Source: Sarcocystis neurona
Lineage: Eukaryota > Apicomplexa > Conoidasida > Eucoccidiorida > Sarcocystidae
NCBI GenBank assembly: GCA_000727475.1
Contig: KL647296.1
Coordinates: 1,098,865-1,162,864, forward strand
DNA length: 64,000 nucleotides
Direction: 5' to 3'
The position numbers and the translations under genes were made by a program. This document shows positions 34,801 through 47,180 of the stretch, one piece after another (the stretch's first letter is position 1; every line of letters begins with the position of its first letter). Below the pieces are notes generated by a model, which did no database searches, was not told the DNA's origin, and worked only from the letters and a program-made list of their open reading frames with translations.

Positions 34801-37800
34801 TACAATTTTTTTTCCAACTCTGGAGACCCGATGGATGTGGACGGGCATGGAACGCACTGTGCGGGTATCATAGCGGCCCGAAGAGACCAAATACATTTCC
34901 AATCACAGGCAAAAACGCAGCTTCTTTTCGGTGTCAATCCCGACGCGCGCATCATGGCATTGAAGTTTATCGAAAGACAAGCCGGTTTTCTTTCAGATGC
35001 CGCGCGCAGTCTTGAGTACGCCATGCAGCACGGGGCGGTCATTAGCTCCAATTCGTGGGGAAACGCCTCCTCTCTTTCGCGTACGCTGCTAGAGACCGTT
35101 CAGCGTGCAGCAGGCAATAACATGTTGCTCGTCGCTGCCTCGGGCAATGCGAGAGATGGCAGCAAACCCGATGACCTAGACAAAACACCTCTCTTTCCTG
35201 CTGCTCTGCGGAACGACAACGTCCTCACTGTAGCTGCGACGGACTTACACGGCAGTCTTGCGCCGTTTTCCAACTACGGGCGTACTTCGGTGCCTCTGGC
35301 TGCTCCCGGGCTCAACATCATTAGCACATGGTTACAGGATACATACAAGCCAGAAGCAGGCACATCCCAGGCCTGCCCCTTCGTAGCTGGCGTCGCGTCC
35401 CTCCTGTATTCTATAAAGCCGCACAGCGCGTACAGCGAGATCAAGCACGTACTGCTGTCCACGGCAAAGCGTCTTCCCAGCCTTAACGGAAAGATCGCTT
35501 ACGGTTTGGTGGATGCAGGAGCTGCGGCCCTGGTAGGTGAAAACTGGAGGTTATTTTGTTCGTAGGATTACATGGGGCAAACATGGCACTCTAGCGTTGG
35601 TGATTTCAGCGCGTGTTGTCTGGGGAACTAGAGCGTCTTGAAAGGAATAAGAGGACACTGATGGGAGGAACACAGTCCACAGAGCAGCAAAGAAAGTGTC
35701 GGAAGTTCAACATTCCAAACCACCAACGAGTGATCACAGGGGGCGCACACAGGCGGCGGATGTAGGAGTCGCCATTACGAGCATGCACACAACTCGGAAA
35801 CGGGCATGTCTTGTTTGCCGGTGCGTTGCAAAAAGGGAGCAACTATGTGTGTTAGGTGGGTGTCGAGGCTTGAACGCGGAGAGAAGTGGAAGCAGGTAGG
35901 CGCCGACTGCCAGCGAGGTAAACTTAGCAAAGAGAAGATGCGGGTAATGCGGCGTGCTTCACGCGGTGCGCGGAAGAAGACCAGATGGTGCACGATGACA
36001 GGCATAAGCGTAGACATACAACAGCGTATCTGGGTGGTAGTTCCGTCCAGACGGGCAGTTGAAAGGACACGCGGACATGCCGGAATATACGTACAGTAAC
36101 ATGCAGACAGATGCTCTAGCTGAAAAAAACGTGCCCACGGTGGGAGTACGGTGTATCTATACATTGTTGATAACGCAGTCGTTCCCAGGTAAGGTGAGCC
36201 ACATGCGCACCAACACTGTTCAGCACTTTCACATATTCACACAGGTCTAGCGTATCAATTCAAAGAGGCGTTTCAACTACCTTTTTGCGACGAAGCTTCA
36301 TCTCTCACGAAGGTGACACGCTGTAAACTACAACGACTACCAAAAATATATTCACCGTGCGCCGCTATCTCTCCACACATTTTCAAGCGTCAGCTGGACA
36401 GGTTCGTGTTGTACACTACGCAGTGTAAGAAGCAAGTATAAACAGGGATCTCCTATTATGTTGTCGCAGAATCAACTCGCACACCTTGTATATCTGCAGA
36501 GCTATGCATAGGTGTGTACGTGAAAAGACGAATTTGGAGGGCGTGTATAAAGCTTCAGTATTCGAACTACCTGGCAAATGTTGCACCTAGAGCACGTGTT
36601 GCCAGGATCCCCTCCCAGTAGTACTTTTTGGCAACTGTACAGCTAGAGCACCTTGTTGCCTGGTTCCCGTTTCATGGTCGGCCTCCTCGTCCTCAGACAA
36701 TGGAACAACTCATACCGGCATGGGCCGTGGTCCTTGAGGCACCTTCGGAAATTCCTCGAAATGGAAAGAGTGTAATCACCCTACAACTCCTTGGAAGGAA
36801 ACTCGGTCATCATGAGTGAGCGGCTGTTAACACCGCAGGTGGTTTGTGTGACGTAGGTTAGTCTACAAGTCCTATAAAAGTCGTTGTGCGCAGCAGGTGC
36901 AGAAAGGTGCGGGTGCTTTTGGCACGCACTGTTGAAGAACAGATGAGGACAAGGGGTGAACGTGCAAAGTACGTCAGCACGCCAGCTATACTTGTTAACC
37001 CGTACGTGCTGTTGGCCTGTGGCAGGTAAACACAGCCGCAAGCGCATAGCGATAGAACAACACTTCAGTTCCGCTACCAGCTACCAACGTGTCACACCTG
37101 TGCGGCGAAACAAATGCAGCTCTCTGTTGCTTGGTAGCGGCAATGAAGTTTTCGAAGACATCTGCAGCTCACTGTTTCGCACACGTGAACGGTAGTCGGA
37201 CAGGCACATACATAGGGGGCCAAGCCATTCAAATCTTATGAAACCTCACCGCTCTCACCAGAAACACTAATTACCGGATGTCGCCGATGCTTAGAAAAAT
37301 CCTTTTACTAGTGGAGTTTTCTTTCGTGGTGCCTGCGAAAGAGACTTTCTGTAAGGGCTGGCCCTCAGAGTTTCTTTGTGATGTGCGTATCCGAAAGTCC
37401 GCTGAGCAGACGTCAAACACTGGCTTCAATCAGTTGCACTCTTTTCATACGTGCGTGCGAGAGCCTGATCTGTTGGTTTGCAGGGCGGTTATGAAAATCC
37501 TAGTTGTCTACGAGGGCTTGCAGCAAGGAGCTGTTGAGCTTCCCGTTTCGGTAGATGTTTCTGAGCCCCTCGAATATCCAGTAGAGCTGAAATTAGGACC
37601 AGTAGTGCAAGGACTGCTCTCACTGCCCACCAGTTTGATTATGAGGGCCTCTCCGGATGACAAATTTACGCTGCGAATAACGAAAATAAACCCAACCAAC
37701 GGTGACACTACATTCTTTGGGTTCCCACCACCCGCAAGCGAATACAGGAAGGAAACGAAGAAAAGTATAAACCTGCTAAACGTGAGACACCCAAGAGTAC

Positions 37801-40800
37801 AAATGAAAAGTTCGAGGCTGCCGGATTCTAGCGCCACCTCTCTTTTATTTACCTGAAGAAGTAGTTACAACGCAACCGACCTGGTAGGTAGAAATGGCTG
37901 CCGACAATGTCCACACTCGCAGGCCACTACGACATAGCAGGCAGTATCATTATTGTTCACAATTTCTACATTAAAAGAAGTGCCTTGCTTCCATACTCGC
38001 AGTTTTATTTGAGAAGATTGAAATAGGGTGATCGGCTGCGTGAGGCTGACTCGACGCAAGTTGGCGCTGAAACGAAGAATTTGAGGAATCTTAGGGATCA
38101 TTCGTCTCCTCAAAATCTTGTTCAAATCCTATTGTCATGTGTGTGTATACACATATACATATATATACATGTATATATCCACAATTGTATTGGCGTCTGC
38201 CTGACACACGTCCCATCCAGCCACATCTGACCTACCTACGTAAAGTACTCAAGTTCCAGTGCTCCCAAAAGCTTGCAGCGTACTCCTTGGTGTAGAAACG
38301 CGTGCCACGGTATGGCTGTACAATTCTTCCAACTCGTTTATAAACACGCTGGCCTACATCCAGGTTGAACTGCGTCACTGCTGTTGATATAGGCCCGCTG
38401 CCGACGTTCGACACCAGGAGTGGGAAAAGGCTTTTTGACTCTTTCAATTCAGAGGGCTGCTTTATATCACCACTGGCAAGTGCGGCAGCAGAGAAGCTCT
38501 GAGATACTGTCTTCTGCGGAGTATCCCGAAGAGAGCAAACGAATCCTTTCACTGTCCATACACGCTAAAGGTAAGGGCCTTGCAAGTTCACCGAAACAGC
38601 TCAGAACCCTCTACGCTCATTGATACACTGGAGGCCAAGTACTGCATCGTGAAACGTGGAAATTACCACGACTTAGTGTTTCGAATGTGGACCAAAGTGC
38701 AGCGCCGCGTGTCGTAAGTCTGTCACAAAGAGTCGAAGCCTTTAGCGCTCGTCCCGTAGCACGTGTGTATGCTCTTCGTGTTCTTGTAAATTTTCTCCAG
38801 ACAGTCTTCCGGACCATCCTTCACTTCCCGCTGTACATGAAATGAATATTAAACTCACACCAACACAAAAACTTCGGCGCCAGGTCACGTCAGAGAAGTC
38901 GTCTGGCAGCTGGCCGCCTTCCACAGTGGAACCGTCTGTCAGTTTTGGCCCTCCCGCTGAGAAGTTGCCCACCAATATTGTAGCAGTTTGTCGCAGGAAA
39001 CAGCGTATAGCATCCTCAGCAGATCAAAGCACAACTACAAGCTCTACAATCCAACGCGTTACGACAGAGTCAGCAAGGCGGCGTACCAACTCAACGCCAA
39101 CACAGCAGCTGACTATCAGAACTTCACTGAAGCTGCCATCCACCACCGCCCATATGGGAGAGAACGCTAGAAGAACGCTGGTAGAGCAGCCCCCTCTGAC
39201 GGATTTACCAAAGCGGCCCAGCAGAACAGTGCCAGCACTGCAGCCCACTACACATATACCAGCGGTGCAACTCACAAATCGATCCGTGCATGTGGAATTT
39301 ACACCGACAAATGTGCGTAATTCTACGACGGCGACGGAACATCCCTTAGCGGAGTTATACACAATCAAGTTCAGCTGCGAAGCCATAGATATCAAGGTCG
39401 AGCCGCATGAGCTCTCAGCCGTCATTACCCCCGGTGGGATTAAAGTGTTTGTGATACAAATAAAGAAAGGAAATGGCCTGCTCCTCGCGGACGCTGAATT
39501 CTCCCTGGAAATTTCCAGCATTTCTGCAGTGCCGTGCGCTGGTGTACACGTTGACCCTTCGAATAAGACTCCCCTCCAGCCGCCCATACCGGTGAATCTT
39601 GGTTTTCAAGTAGATGTGAATTCACCTGCGGAGCAGCCTCTCGTTTCTGATGGGGAGTGCCTCCCGTCTCTCGGAAACGTTAGGAGAAACCAAACCTACT
39701 ACTACTTTACACCCGAGAAAGCGCCACCAGCTGCCTTGCCACACGTGCAGTTTTTCTGGTGAGAGGGAGCCGGAGCTCGGAGCTAGGCCTGATTACTAGC
39801 GTGCCACACGGTATCGATCTGATGGTTTATCCCACCTGTCCAACTTTTCCTCAAAGTGGACGTAAGCCGTCTACTTTAAATGCGAAACGCATTCAAATGC
39901 AAGCCTAATTTAGCAGAAGTTGTCCACACATAAGTATTGTTCGTGAAAGTAATTGCCAGGCATATGAAAGATTCAGTCGAGATATCAGATGAATACAAAT
40001 CGCTCCTCCACGCATAGCCTACGTACATGGGAGGTATAACAATTTTCGCAAGAATCTTCTCTAGCCAGGTCATTGGCATTACCAGAATCAGCTACTTACG
40101 TTCAAGCGTAGATGTGGTGCTTTGAATTCGGTGTTTCTGTGTGTGGATACCCGGTGAGGCCACTTCTGCTCTGTTACATACACGCTACAATATCGCCACA
40201 TTGTGCCTGCACCTGTACAGTAATCTAATGTAGTCCACAACACGACGTGGAATAACCACGAATGCCTCAGCAGTATAATGTAGTGTCTCCTGCTCACTCT
40301 GACACAGTTTCGCCATTTATGCAGGCTTCACTCTTCTCCGCATGACAGAAGGACGTAAATTCGGTGAGGATTCTAGCATACTCACAATTTACCGAGAGCT
40401 TAAATTCAACGAAAAATACGCAAGAAGCCGTGTGCGCACACCTGTTTCCGAAGGACATTTTACTACGCTACGTGAGTTGCTAAAATTGAGCAATTGTTTG
40501 TGTGTATGTCTGTGTACGTGTGTATGTGTGTGTGTGTGTGTTTGTTTGTGTGTGTGTGCGTGTGCGTGTGTGTGTGTGTGTGTACGTCTACATCTGTATA
40601 TGTATATACATACATATACGCACCCCCCTGCCTTGTAGTCACTCCAATTGTTAGAACTCAGTCCGCCGCTCTCCCGTGGTTACGTGTTTACTGGTCGTGC
40701 TGCACTTTTGGCGCGCAGGAACGACATTCGTGAAGGAGGCCAGAGACTCACATTTCCGCCCGCCTACGCTGCTTGCGCATTCCGACACGTCAATCTAGGG

Positions 40801-43800
40801 TTTCGTTTCCCTTTCTGGGAAGGGGAATTCGAAGATGCTTACGTCAGCCCCCACGGGGTGGTACACACGACCCAACCTAACTACACAGATTGCTCGCCTC
40901 AGTGGCAGTCGCTTCTATATAAAGGAGTAGGGCGCTGAAAAGAGTTAGCCAAAGGGCATCCACAAACTGACGGAGGTTGAAAGAAGTGGAATAGTGACTG
41001 TGTCTTTGTGCAAATCCGTTTTCTGTTGTAGTCGAGTTGTTGACAGCACTTGAGACAGAAGCAGTTGACGAGGGTCTGTGTCTAACGTTACATCCACTGA
41101 CTTGTGTTGTTTGGATTGTCCCACACAATTGAAGTCACAAAGAAAATACAGGGCAGCAACAATTCAGAGCGCTACAGCTGACCGTCTTTGCGCTGTTGGA
41201 AGACAACTGAGGAAAAGGAAGCTGAAGAATGAACTGCATTCGAGATCACAGTTGGGATCTGACCGTTTTGTACTAGCTACCCAGACTATTCAGTTTGTTA
41301 TCCTTTCCACTGCTCTCTAGAGACTGTCCACCCAGGCGCAGCCCTGGAATGGGAAACCTGTTGTTGGGTGCCTAGCGGAACACAGACGAGAATGCAAGAC
41401 AGAGAGCGGGCAGGAAGACGTAGTCGTTTCGTGATCCCCTGGGCGCTTGTGCACCTGTTACATCCCTAACGAGCCCCACATCCAATAGTGCTGCAGCTGT
41501 TTCTGTTGTTTGACAGCTATCCACCTGTAGGTATGAAAATGAGCACAAGTGCCGCTGCCTAACTCGCCGCCAGTAAGTATCGGGGTACAAGTGCTGACGC
41601 ACGACTCAGTCCCTATAACTCCGCCCACACGCATGTGTTGCTCTCCACACGGCACACCGTGTTCCTAACAAGAAATATGTATGAAGCGAACAGATGTAGA
41701 TGCATGTGGAATTAGAGGCACAAACGCAGCACAGGTGACGTAGATAGTGTCCTTGCGTCGACCACAGAAGTGAATGAACAGTAGCTTGCTGTAGATAGTG
41801 TCCTTGCGTCGACCACAGCAGTGAAGGAACAGTAGCTTGCTTTTTCCTGTGCCCTTAAATACCCTAGGTTGCACCTGTGAGTCTATTTTCACTAGATGCT
41901 TTCTCCTGTGATATGTTGAGAACTCTGTGCTGATGAGCACAATTGTCACATTATTGCATGACTGTGGTGACCCCGTGAATTTCACCAAGCTTGCTGAGCA
42001 GCTCGTATTTCTCCGCAGATATTGGGAGTGACGTAAAAGTTAGCGTAACAACGTGATCACGCGGCTGTAACGCGTCAATCAGATTGTATTTGCTACGTGT
42101 TCAGGCCTGCAGACAGGTGCGTTTCTCCAAGTGCAAGCGTTTGTGGAGCTAGGGCTAACCTATCACAGACACGCAGTGCCTACACGTATATACACATATA
42201 CGTATACTTACGCATACACTGCTCTTCGAGTATGCTGTTGCTCTTTAACAATGTACAACGCCGCGTTCCGCCGCGCAGTAAGTGCCTACAGACATTTGAC
42301 ACGCGGTTACGTCAATGTATGTGTCGATCTCTACAGATGCAAGTCGAGGTTTTAGTTTACTCTTGTCAGATACTGCACTCACCGAAATATACGCATGTAA
42401 TCACAAGTGTGGTTTTACAAGTAGGTCTGGTACGACGCAGCAGATACCTACAGAGATTTACGCCGTCCTCTGTTTCCCAAATCCAGCCGTATTCGTGTAG
42501 AAGCATCACTGTGGGTCGCTTTTGTATAGGCTCTCGCACCCTTATGGACAGCGCACTTCTACCACGTGGAAGCAATGGTCGTCTACTTCAGAGCCTGGAA
42601 AGACCGCGCAATATTTCAGTGGGAAGGGGTGACAAGCACGGCAGGTCAAAAAAGTCCAAGACTTTCACGTGTCTCATTCCAGCTTGTCCTCCACGTTAGC
42701 GGGCGAGTCCTCTTCTATTACAACGATGTACCCCCCAATTCTCACAAAATGCAGAAAGTGGTACGCTGTAAACTGAGGAGAACACGCAGGGTGCTACAGC
42801 ACTGATGTCAGCCGTGCCGTTCCCCACGTAAAAAAAGCCAGTATATTGCTGCGTATGTGTGCCGATCGTCTACGTAAGACTTGGTCAACCCCTTGGTCGG
42901 TGGTAGGTGCGCAGGCTGGGCAAGCTTCTTGCACTGAGCCCACAAGTGCACGCTGGCATCAAACAACAGCTCGGTGCACGTTAACCATGCAGTTTGCCTT
43001 CAGATCCCACGACTTGCGGGAAGAAGTCCCTCAGCCCCAGGCGCGAGTGGGTTCGCACAAATGTATTTTCGAAAATGATCAACGGTGGACGCTCTCCGTA
43101 TGAACACGATAGGCGTATACGTTGTGTGCATCCCTGAGGTCTTCCAAGTCTTTTCTAAAGACAACGCAAGTGAAATACGCAGACGTGTGCGCAACTGGAT
43201 ATTTGCGAATTCATCCTCACAACTCGAGAAGATTAGCAGCAGGCACCCTCGAGCACGTGCGACCTTTCTGTAGAAGCATGTAACACGCGGCCACACCGGT
43301 AAAATATGTCTGGAGTTCACATTCATATAGTACTTGTCGGCTCCGTTGCCCTCACAAATGTGTGCACGCACACACACAGACGCACGGACGCCTACGCACG
43401 CGGGTGTGGGTTCACAAACGACCTCTTAGGAGACGTTGGACAGCTTGAACCATCAATATTCTACTTTAGATCAGTCGTCCTGTCATGCTTCCGTTGGGAT
43501 ATTTTTGAGCACCTCTTCTCTCTCACAAGTTTAGAATCTGCCTCAGACTTTTTGTTGACGTGGGATGCTTCACCTGCGATAACTTCCGATTCGTTCTTCG
43601 TCCGCTTTGTCTTGCTGCCTGTGCATCCCCCTAAGGCCGGCGTCGTTAGCCCTGATGGATTGTCCTCTCTCATTTGCTCCTCTGCAGTCGTACGAGATAA
43701 CTTCGCGGTCCTCCTGTATCCGGCAAAAGTCTTTCTTGAAAAACTCTACGCGCGTCAGAAGTCGCGTGCCTCGCGGCAGGGGCAGCTTCTAGCTGCACAG

Positions 43801-44595
43801 CAACAACGAGAAAGGTTTAGATCCAAGTATTTCGGCGACTCCCATACCGCGCGGGCTTCCTTTTCGACAGAGCCCGGAGACCTAAAGTGTGAGGCTGGAA
43901 GGCAAAAGTATGATTCTACACGGGATAGTCCACAGAATTATAACGGAAATGCTGCCAATGATGCTACTACTGACGGTGACGCCAACGGTAATCATTACAG
44001 ACGCGCGTGCACCACTGACTCGAAGCTTCATGAGCAGCAGCTCAGCAAAAAAGAGAGCATTTCTTCTGAACCTGTGACACCGAGGCTTGTAGGCCAGTTC
44101 ACCACTAATTCACTTCCTCATCCTACTCACGCTAAAGATGTTTCCAGTGGCGATTCCAATAATGTGAATACTACTGGCGCTGAAGGATCCTCCGCCTCCA
44201 CACCGGCTGCCATCAGGTACAACGCCACAACGAAACATACTATTGCCTTTTCTTCCATCTCCCATTCAGCAAATGTTGCCAGTTCAAGTGCTACAGATAA
44301 CAAAATTATTCCCGCTACTCATTCCACTTTATGGACAGAGACACAGTATAGTAAATTTTTACGCATTTTGCCCCATACAGGCCTTATCCCCGCCGGGACC
44401 TCGAAGATGTCTGTGGAGTTACTTGCAGTCCCTGGATTGAAAGAAGGTGGAACACATTTCACTGGATCCATCCTATTTACCGTTATCTATTTTGACAATA
44501 GACTGCGTGCAGTTGTGCGGGGTTCGGGTCTCATTGACTTTAACGTGACAGTCCCTTCCACAACGTTCCAACACTACGGACGTCACTGCGCGTAA
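31843..44595 (+). CDS. Secreted subtilisin-like serine protease (S8) with beta-sandwich modules
   Basis: Ten exons join in phase to 1788 residues: 31843-32673, 33083-33656, 34772-35532, 36697-36815, 37484-37781, 38746-39758, 40719-40926, 42530-42757, 42915-43097, 43444-44595. Residues 1-20 look like a signal peptide, followed by a beta-rich domain and an acidic linker with PCLLC. Residues 278-358 resemble the I9 prosegment. The catalytic triad is complete: Asp438 (AVIDTG), His494 (DGHGTHCAG), Ser667 (GTSQACPFVAG), with oxyanion Asn562. The intron at 33657 splits a typical DDDGNGYVDD loop. Downstream exons encode repeated beta-sandwich modules (VVLEAPSEI, VEPHELSAVI), a LGFRFPFWEG...YVSPHG module with its APLWTAHF and FQWEGV partners, a Ser/Thr-rich linker and a last beta module. 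Such modules usually mediate adhesion or anchoring in secreted proteases. Uncertain borders: 38746 or 38801, 42757 or 42760, 43444 or 43530. Confidence 0.8.
33773..33842. repeat. TA-rich microsatellite
   Basis: Alternating TA, GTATA and CATA units lie in intron 2 of the subtilase gene. Confidence 0.85.
33991..34146. repeat. Tandem duplication, period 78
   Basis: Copies start at 33991 and 34069 with ACAGCTCTTCATCT and both contain CTTATTCTGGACGTCTACGA. They differ at about ten positions. The repeat lies in subtilase intron 2, between the Asp and His exons. Confidence 0.9.
36566..36675. repeat. Degenerate tandem duplication, period about 57
   Basis: The block with TAGAGCAC and TTGTTGCC or GTGTTGCC recurs (about 36566-36618 and 36622-36675), just before subtilase exon 4. 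Confidence 0.55.
37881..38513 (-). CDS. Two antisense exons inside a subtilase intron
   Basis: Exon A starts at 38513 after the acceptor CTCCGCAG and ends at 38322 (GTACAG) or 38254 (GTACTT). Exon B runs 38128-37881. With the 38322 donor the two join in phase 0. Both encode beta-rich sequence: A has LLVSNVGSGPIS and B has FNVEIVNNNDTACYV, resembling the strand pattern of beta-sandwich modules in the surrounding plus-strand protease. They could be exons of a nested minus-strand gene, or part of the protease itself in a segment that has been inverted in the genome or assembly. The protease model closes in phase without them, so an inversion is not required. No start or stop could be assigned. 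Confidence 0.4.
40497..40620 (+). repeat. Long TG/TGTA microsatellite
   Basis: Imperfect TG runs pass into TACATA repeats, within the intron before subtilase exon 40719. Confidence 0.9.
41740..41841. repeat. Tandem duplication, period 51
   Basis: GTAGATAGTGTCCTTGCGTC and the rest of the 51-base unit occur at 41740-41790 and 41791-41841 with two differences. The repeat lies in a subtilase intron. Confidence 0.93.
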
Positions 44596-44635
44596 AACAG
44601 GTCACACACATGCTTGTGACTAACAAGGAGTCGCA

Positions 44636-44672
44636 TACGTGTATATACGTGTATATATATATATATATAGCG
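44636..44672. repeat. TA microsatellite after the subtilase stop
   Basis: TA repeats are followed by a short GA run about 40 bases after the stop codon, probably in the 3' UTR or intergenic DNA. Confidence 0.85.
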
Positions 44673-45529
44673 AGAGAGAGAAATGTATATACGTAAGTAG
44701 GTAGACATAGAGATAGACGTTTGTACTTCTCTTACTTGTTGATACGTCATTTACCCCTAAAGCATTGTAAAACGCTCACACACCAGTCTCTTCTGCCCCA
44801 AGATACGCTCCCATGTGCGTTGCCTTTTATATTCAGTTTAAATCGTCTCACATCCCGAGCGTGTGCTGCGTGCGAGAAGGCAGTTTGCGCTGTAAGCCTT
44901 GGCTGCAATTTGGAGAGCTACGCCACAGACTAAGACCGAATAAAGCCGTAGAGAAAGAAGAAAAGATGAGTAGCGTCAGAACACCGCATCAAGAAAGCGG
45001 CCGAGAAAATTTTGACTACCTCGCGAATTCGTGAGTGTGCAAAAATATACGTATACGCATAGTCCTCCTACGTATGAGTGGATACACAACTGGACACTTT
45101 CGCAAGTCTGGACGGCTCCAGTCGCCTGATCCGATCAGCCTTCCTTCACAGACATCCTGGAGAAAGCGCTTCGGAAACAACTGAAATGTATGCCTCTTTG
45201 CTGGATTTTCCTATTGGAAGTGTATGCGCGGGTGTCGGTGTGTTCAAGATTGCAAATCCGCCGAACCACTTTTAAAGAAGAGGGTCCAGAATACTGTGCG
45301 TGAAGGACACCAGACACACACGACGGCTAATGCAGACGCACAAATTTGCCTCGTGGGATTCCAGTGTCAGAAACGGTTCCGCACCCACACTCCTTTTCCC
45401 CTTACACCCTTTCTCTTCCTTTAAGAAGATTCAGTGGTCCTGCCTATGTCGGGGTTTCTCGTGGCGCACGTAAGCCCATAGCGACTTTGCCCTCACATTG
45501 TGAACAAGCTGGGGACTTAATTGCAGTCA
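44673..45529. other. Intergenic between convergent genes
   Basis: No gene is modelled between the ends of the subtilase gene (+) and the small minus-strand gene. Only short overlapping ORFs are present. Confidence 0.5.
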
Positions 45530-46959
45530 CTACACTTCCTTTGTGCTAAATTGACTAGACTGTGACGTGTTGTGGGTGCACGGTGTACCAGACGAATGGT
45601 GAAAAGAGGAAGAGGCGTGGACCAACTTCAATGAAGAACAATAAAATGCAGTGTTCTCAGGTTCACCTTGTGCACCCACAATTTCCAGGGGTTGTTTCAA
45701 ACTGAGCCTGCGGCGTAGAACTTGCGTTTGGGATGCATTCGCCGTCGTTCTACATAGCACGTAGGAACAGGTCGATCGTGCCGTGGAGCCACGTACAAAA
45801 AGTCAAGTTCTCGAATATTATTTCCTCGCGAGATTACACGCAGAAAAGGACGTTTAGATCAAATCCCCAACAGCGTAACACCTGTGGCGGTACACACGTA
45901 CAATTACACGCAGAAACAACAACACACCGTGAGAAGGGCAAGACTTCCTCTGTTACCGCTCCTGAGCAACGCCTCCGCACGATGTGCTTCTGTCAGTGCG
46001 ACGCCGAGCGCACTTTACCTCGCGCCGTCGTCTGCCGCATTTGCCCGCCTGCTCAGAACGTCGGCAACGTATCTCATCTTCTTCCACGTCCAAGGTGATG
46101 CACTCCCGTGTGCGTGCGTCTTCCGAAGCATGCTTGTTTTCGAACCTTCACGCGCATCCGCCTAATATGCGGGACGCTCTACGCACAAGATGCATCCTAT
46201 CACTCTCTGATTCACATAGTTTGGTCGAGCACGCGCAGACTTGCAGCGCTTGAGCGCACCTACGGGATGAGTCTTCCTTTCCCACGTTGACGTTTCTCAG
46301 CCACTCACAGGCGCAGTACATGTTACGGAGAGCTGCAACTCTCCTCACAGTAGAACTAGACAACTAGCTACATATACGTACAGATAATTATCTTTTCAAC
46401 ATGCGGTTGTACAGCTGTATTCATAACTATCATCCGAGAGGAGCAGCTCCTCAACAGGCAGTGACAATGTCACGCACTCGAAACACGCGGGGACTCGATA
46501 CATCTGCAGAGCTCGTCTCCAACCACGAGAAGCGTGCAGCAAACTTTCCCGTCCTCAGCAAATGTGTTCGATCCCTCGTTATGAACTGCATACATCTACC
46601 AGAACCTACCAGAAGTGTTCGCCTTCAAATTATTTTCTGCCTTTAGTCACAAAAATTGTACAGCCAGATCGGCTGCGGGAGAGATTTTTGACGCAACGCT
46701 GTTAGTGATATTGCATACTCTGTTCCAAGATGACAAAACTGGAGCCATTGTGAAGGTGTCTTCACTGTTAGTCAAGTCATCCTTGCATACTCCATTCCAA
46801 GATGGCAGAGCTGGATGTCTTCATCAGAAAAACTATCGAAAAGTGTTTCCTGCAGCAGGAGTCCGTACACAGGCGCTCAACTGTGGAACGACACCGCCTA
46901 CAGCACACGGAAGCTGCGGCGAACGCACCCGTGGTAATACCTACCCCCTTAGTGGCCAT
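45530..46959 (-). CDS. Small unrecognised gene, two good exons and a tentative start
   Basis: Exon 46161-46019 (acceptor CGCATATTAG, donor GTAAAG) and exon 45749-45530 (acceptor GTGCTATGTAG, stop TAG) join in phase and encode about 120 residues. The first is basic (PWTWKKMRYVADV) and the second ends in Ser/Thr/His-rich sequence. A start is possible at 46959-46945 (ATG, five codons, donor GTAGGT), which also fits the phase, but that link is weak. No domain is recognised. Other minus-strand acceptors between 46800 and 47000 offer alternative first exons. The gene converges on the subtilase gene, and the longer minus-strand gene upstream ends near 47181. Confidence 0.4.
46701..46820. repeat. Imperfect tandem duplication
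   Basis: GTTAGT followed by TTGCATACTC or TTGCATACTCC and TTCCAAGATG occurs twice (about 46701 and 46767), with spacing changes. Confidence 0.55.
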
Positions 46960-47180
46960 AGTTCGGTGCAGATAATTAACCCCAGCAGACGCTGAGGGTG
47001 AAAAGCAGAAACCGCACGTCAAAGCTGCATCCGGTTTACTTCTGAAAAGGGCGCACGCAACGTGTACGCCTACGCAGCTACGAACAAGGGATACACGTCT
47101 TCTGTGACGATCACGTCGTTGCAGTACATGCGTAACACGTCTGCGGGTACACCAGTTCTCAGTAGAAACGGTCCAACATT

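Noticed and set aside
38254..38321. FWEHWNL at the end of antisense exon A as an MBOAT or acyltransferase signature
   Set aside because: The match is a few residues without membrane segments; the phase-consistent donor at 38322 would exclude it.
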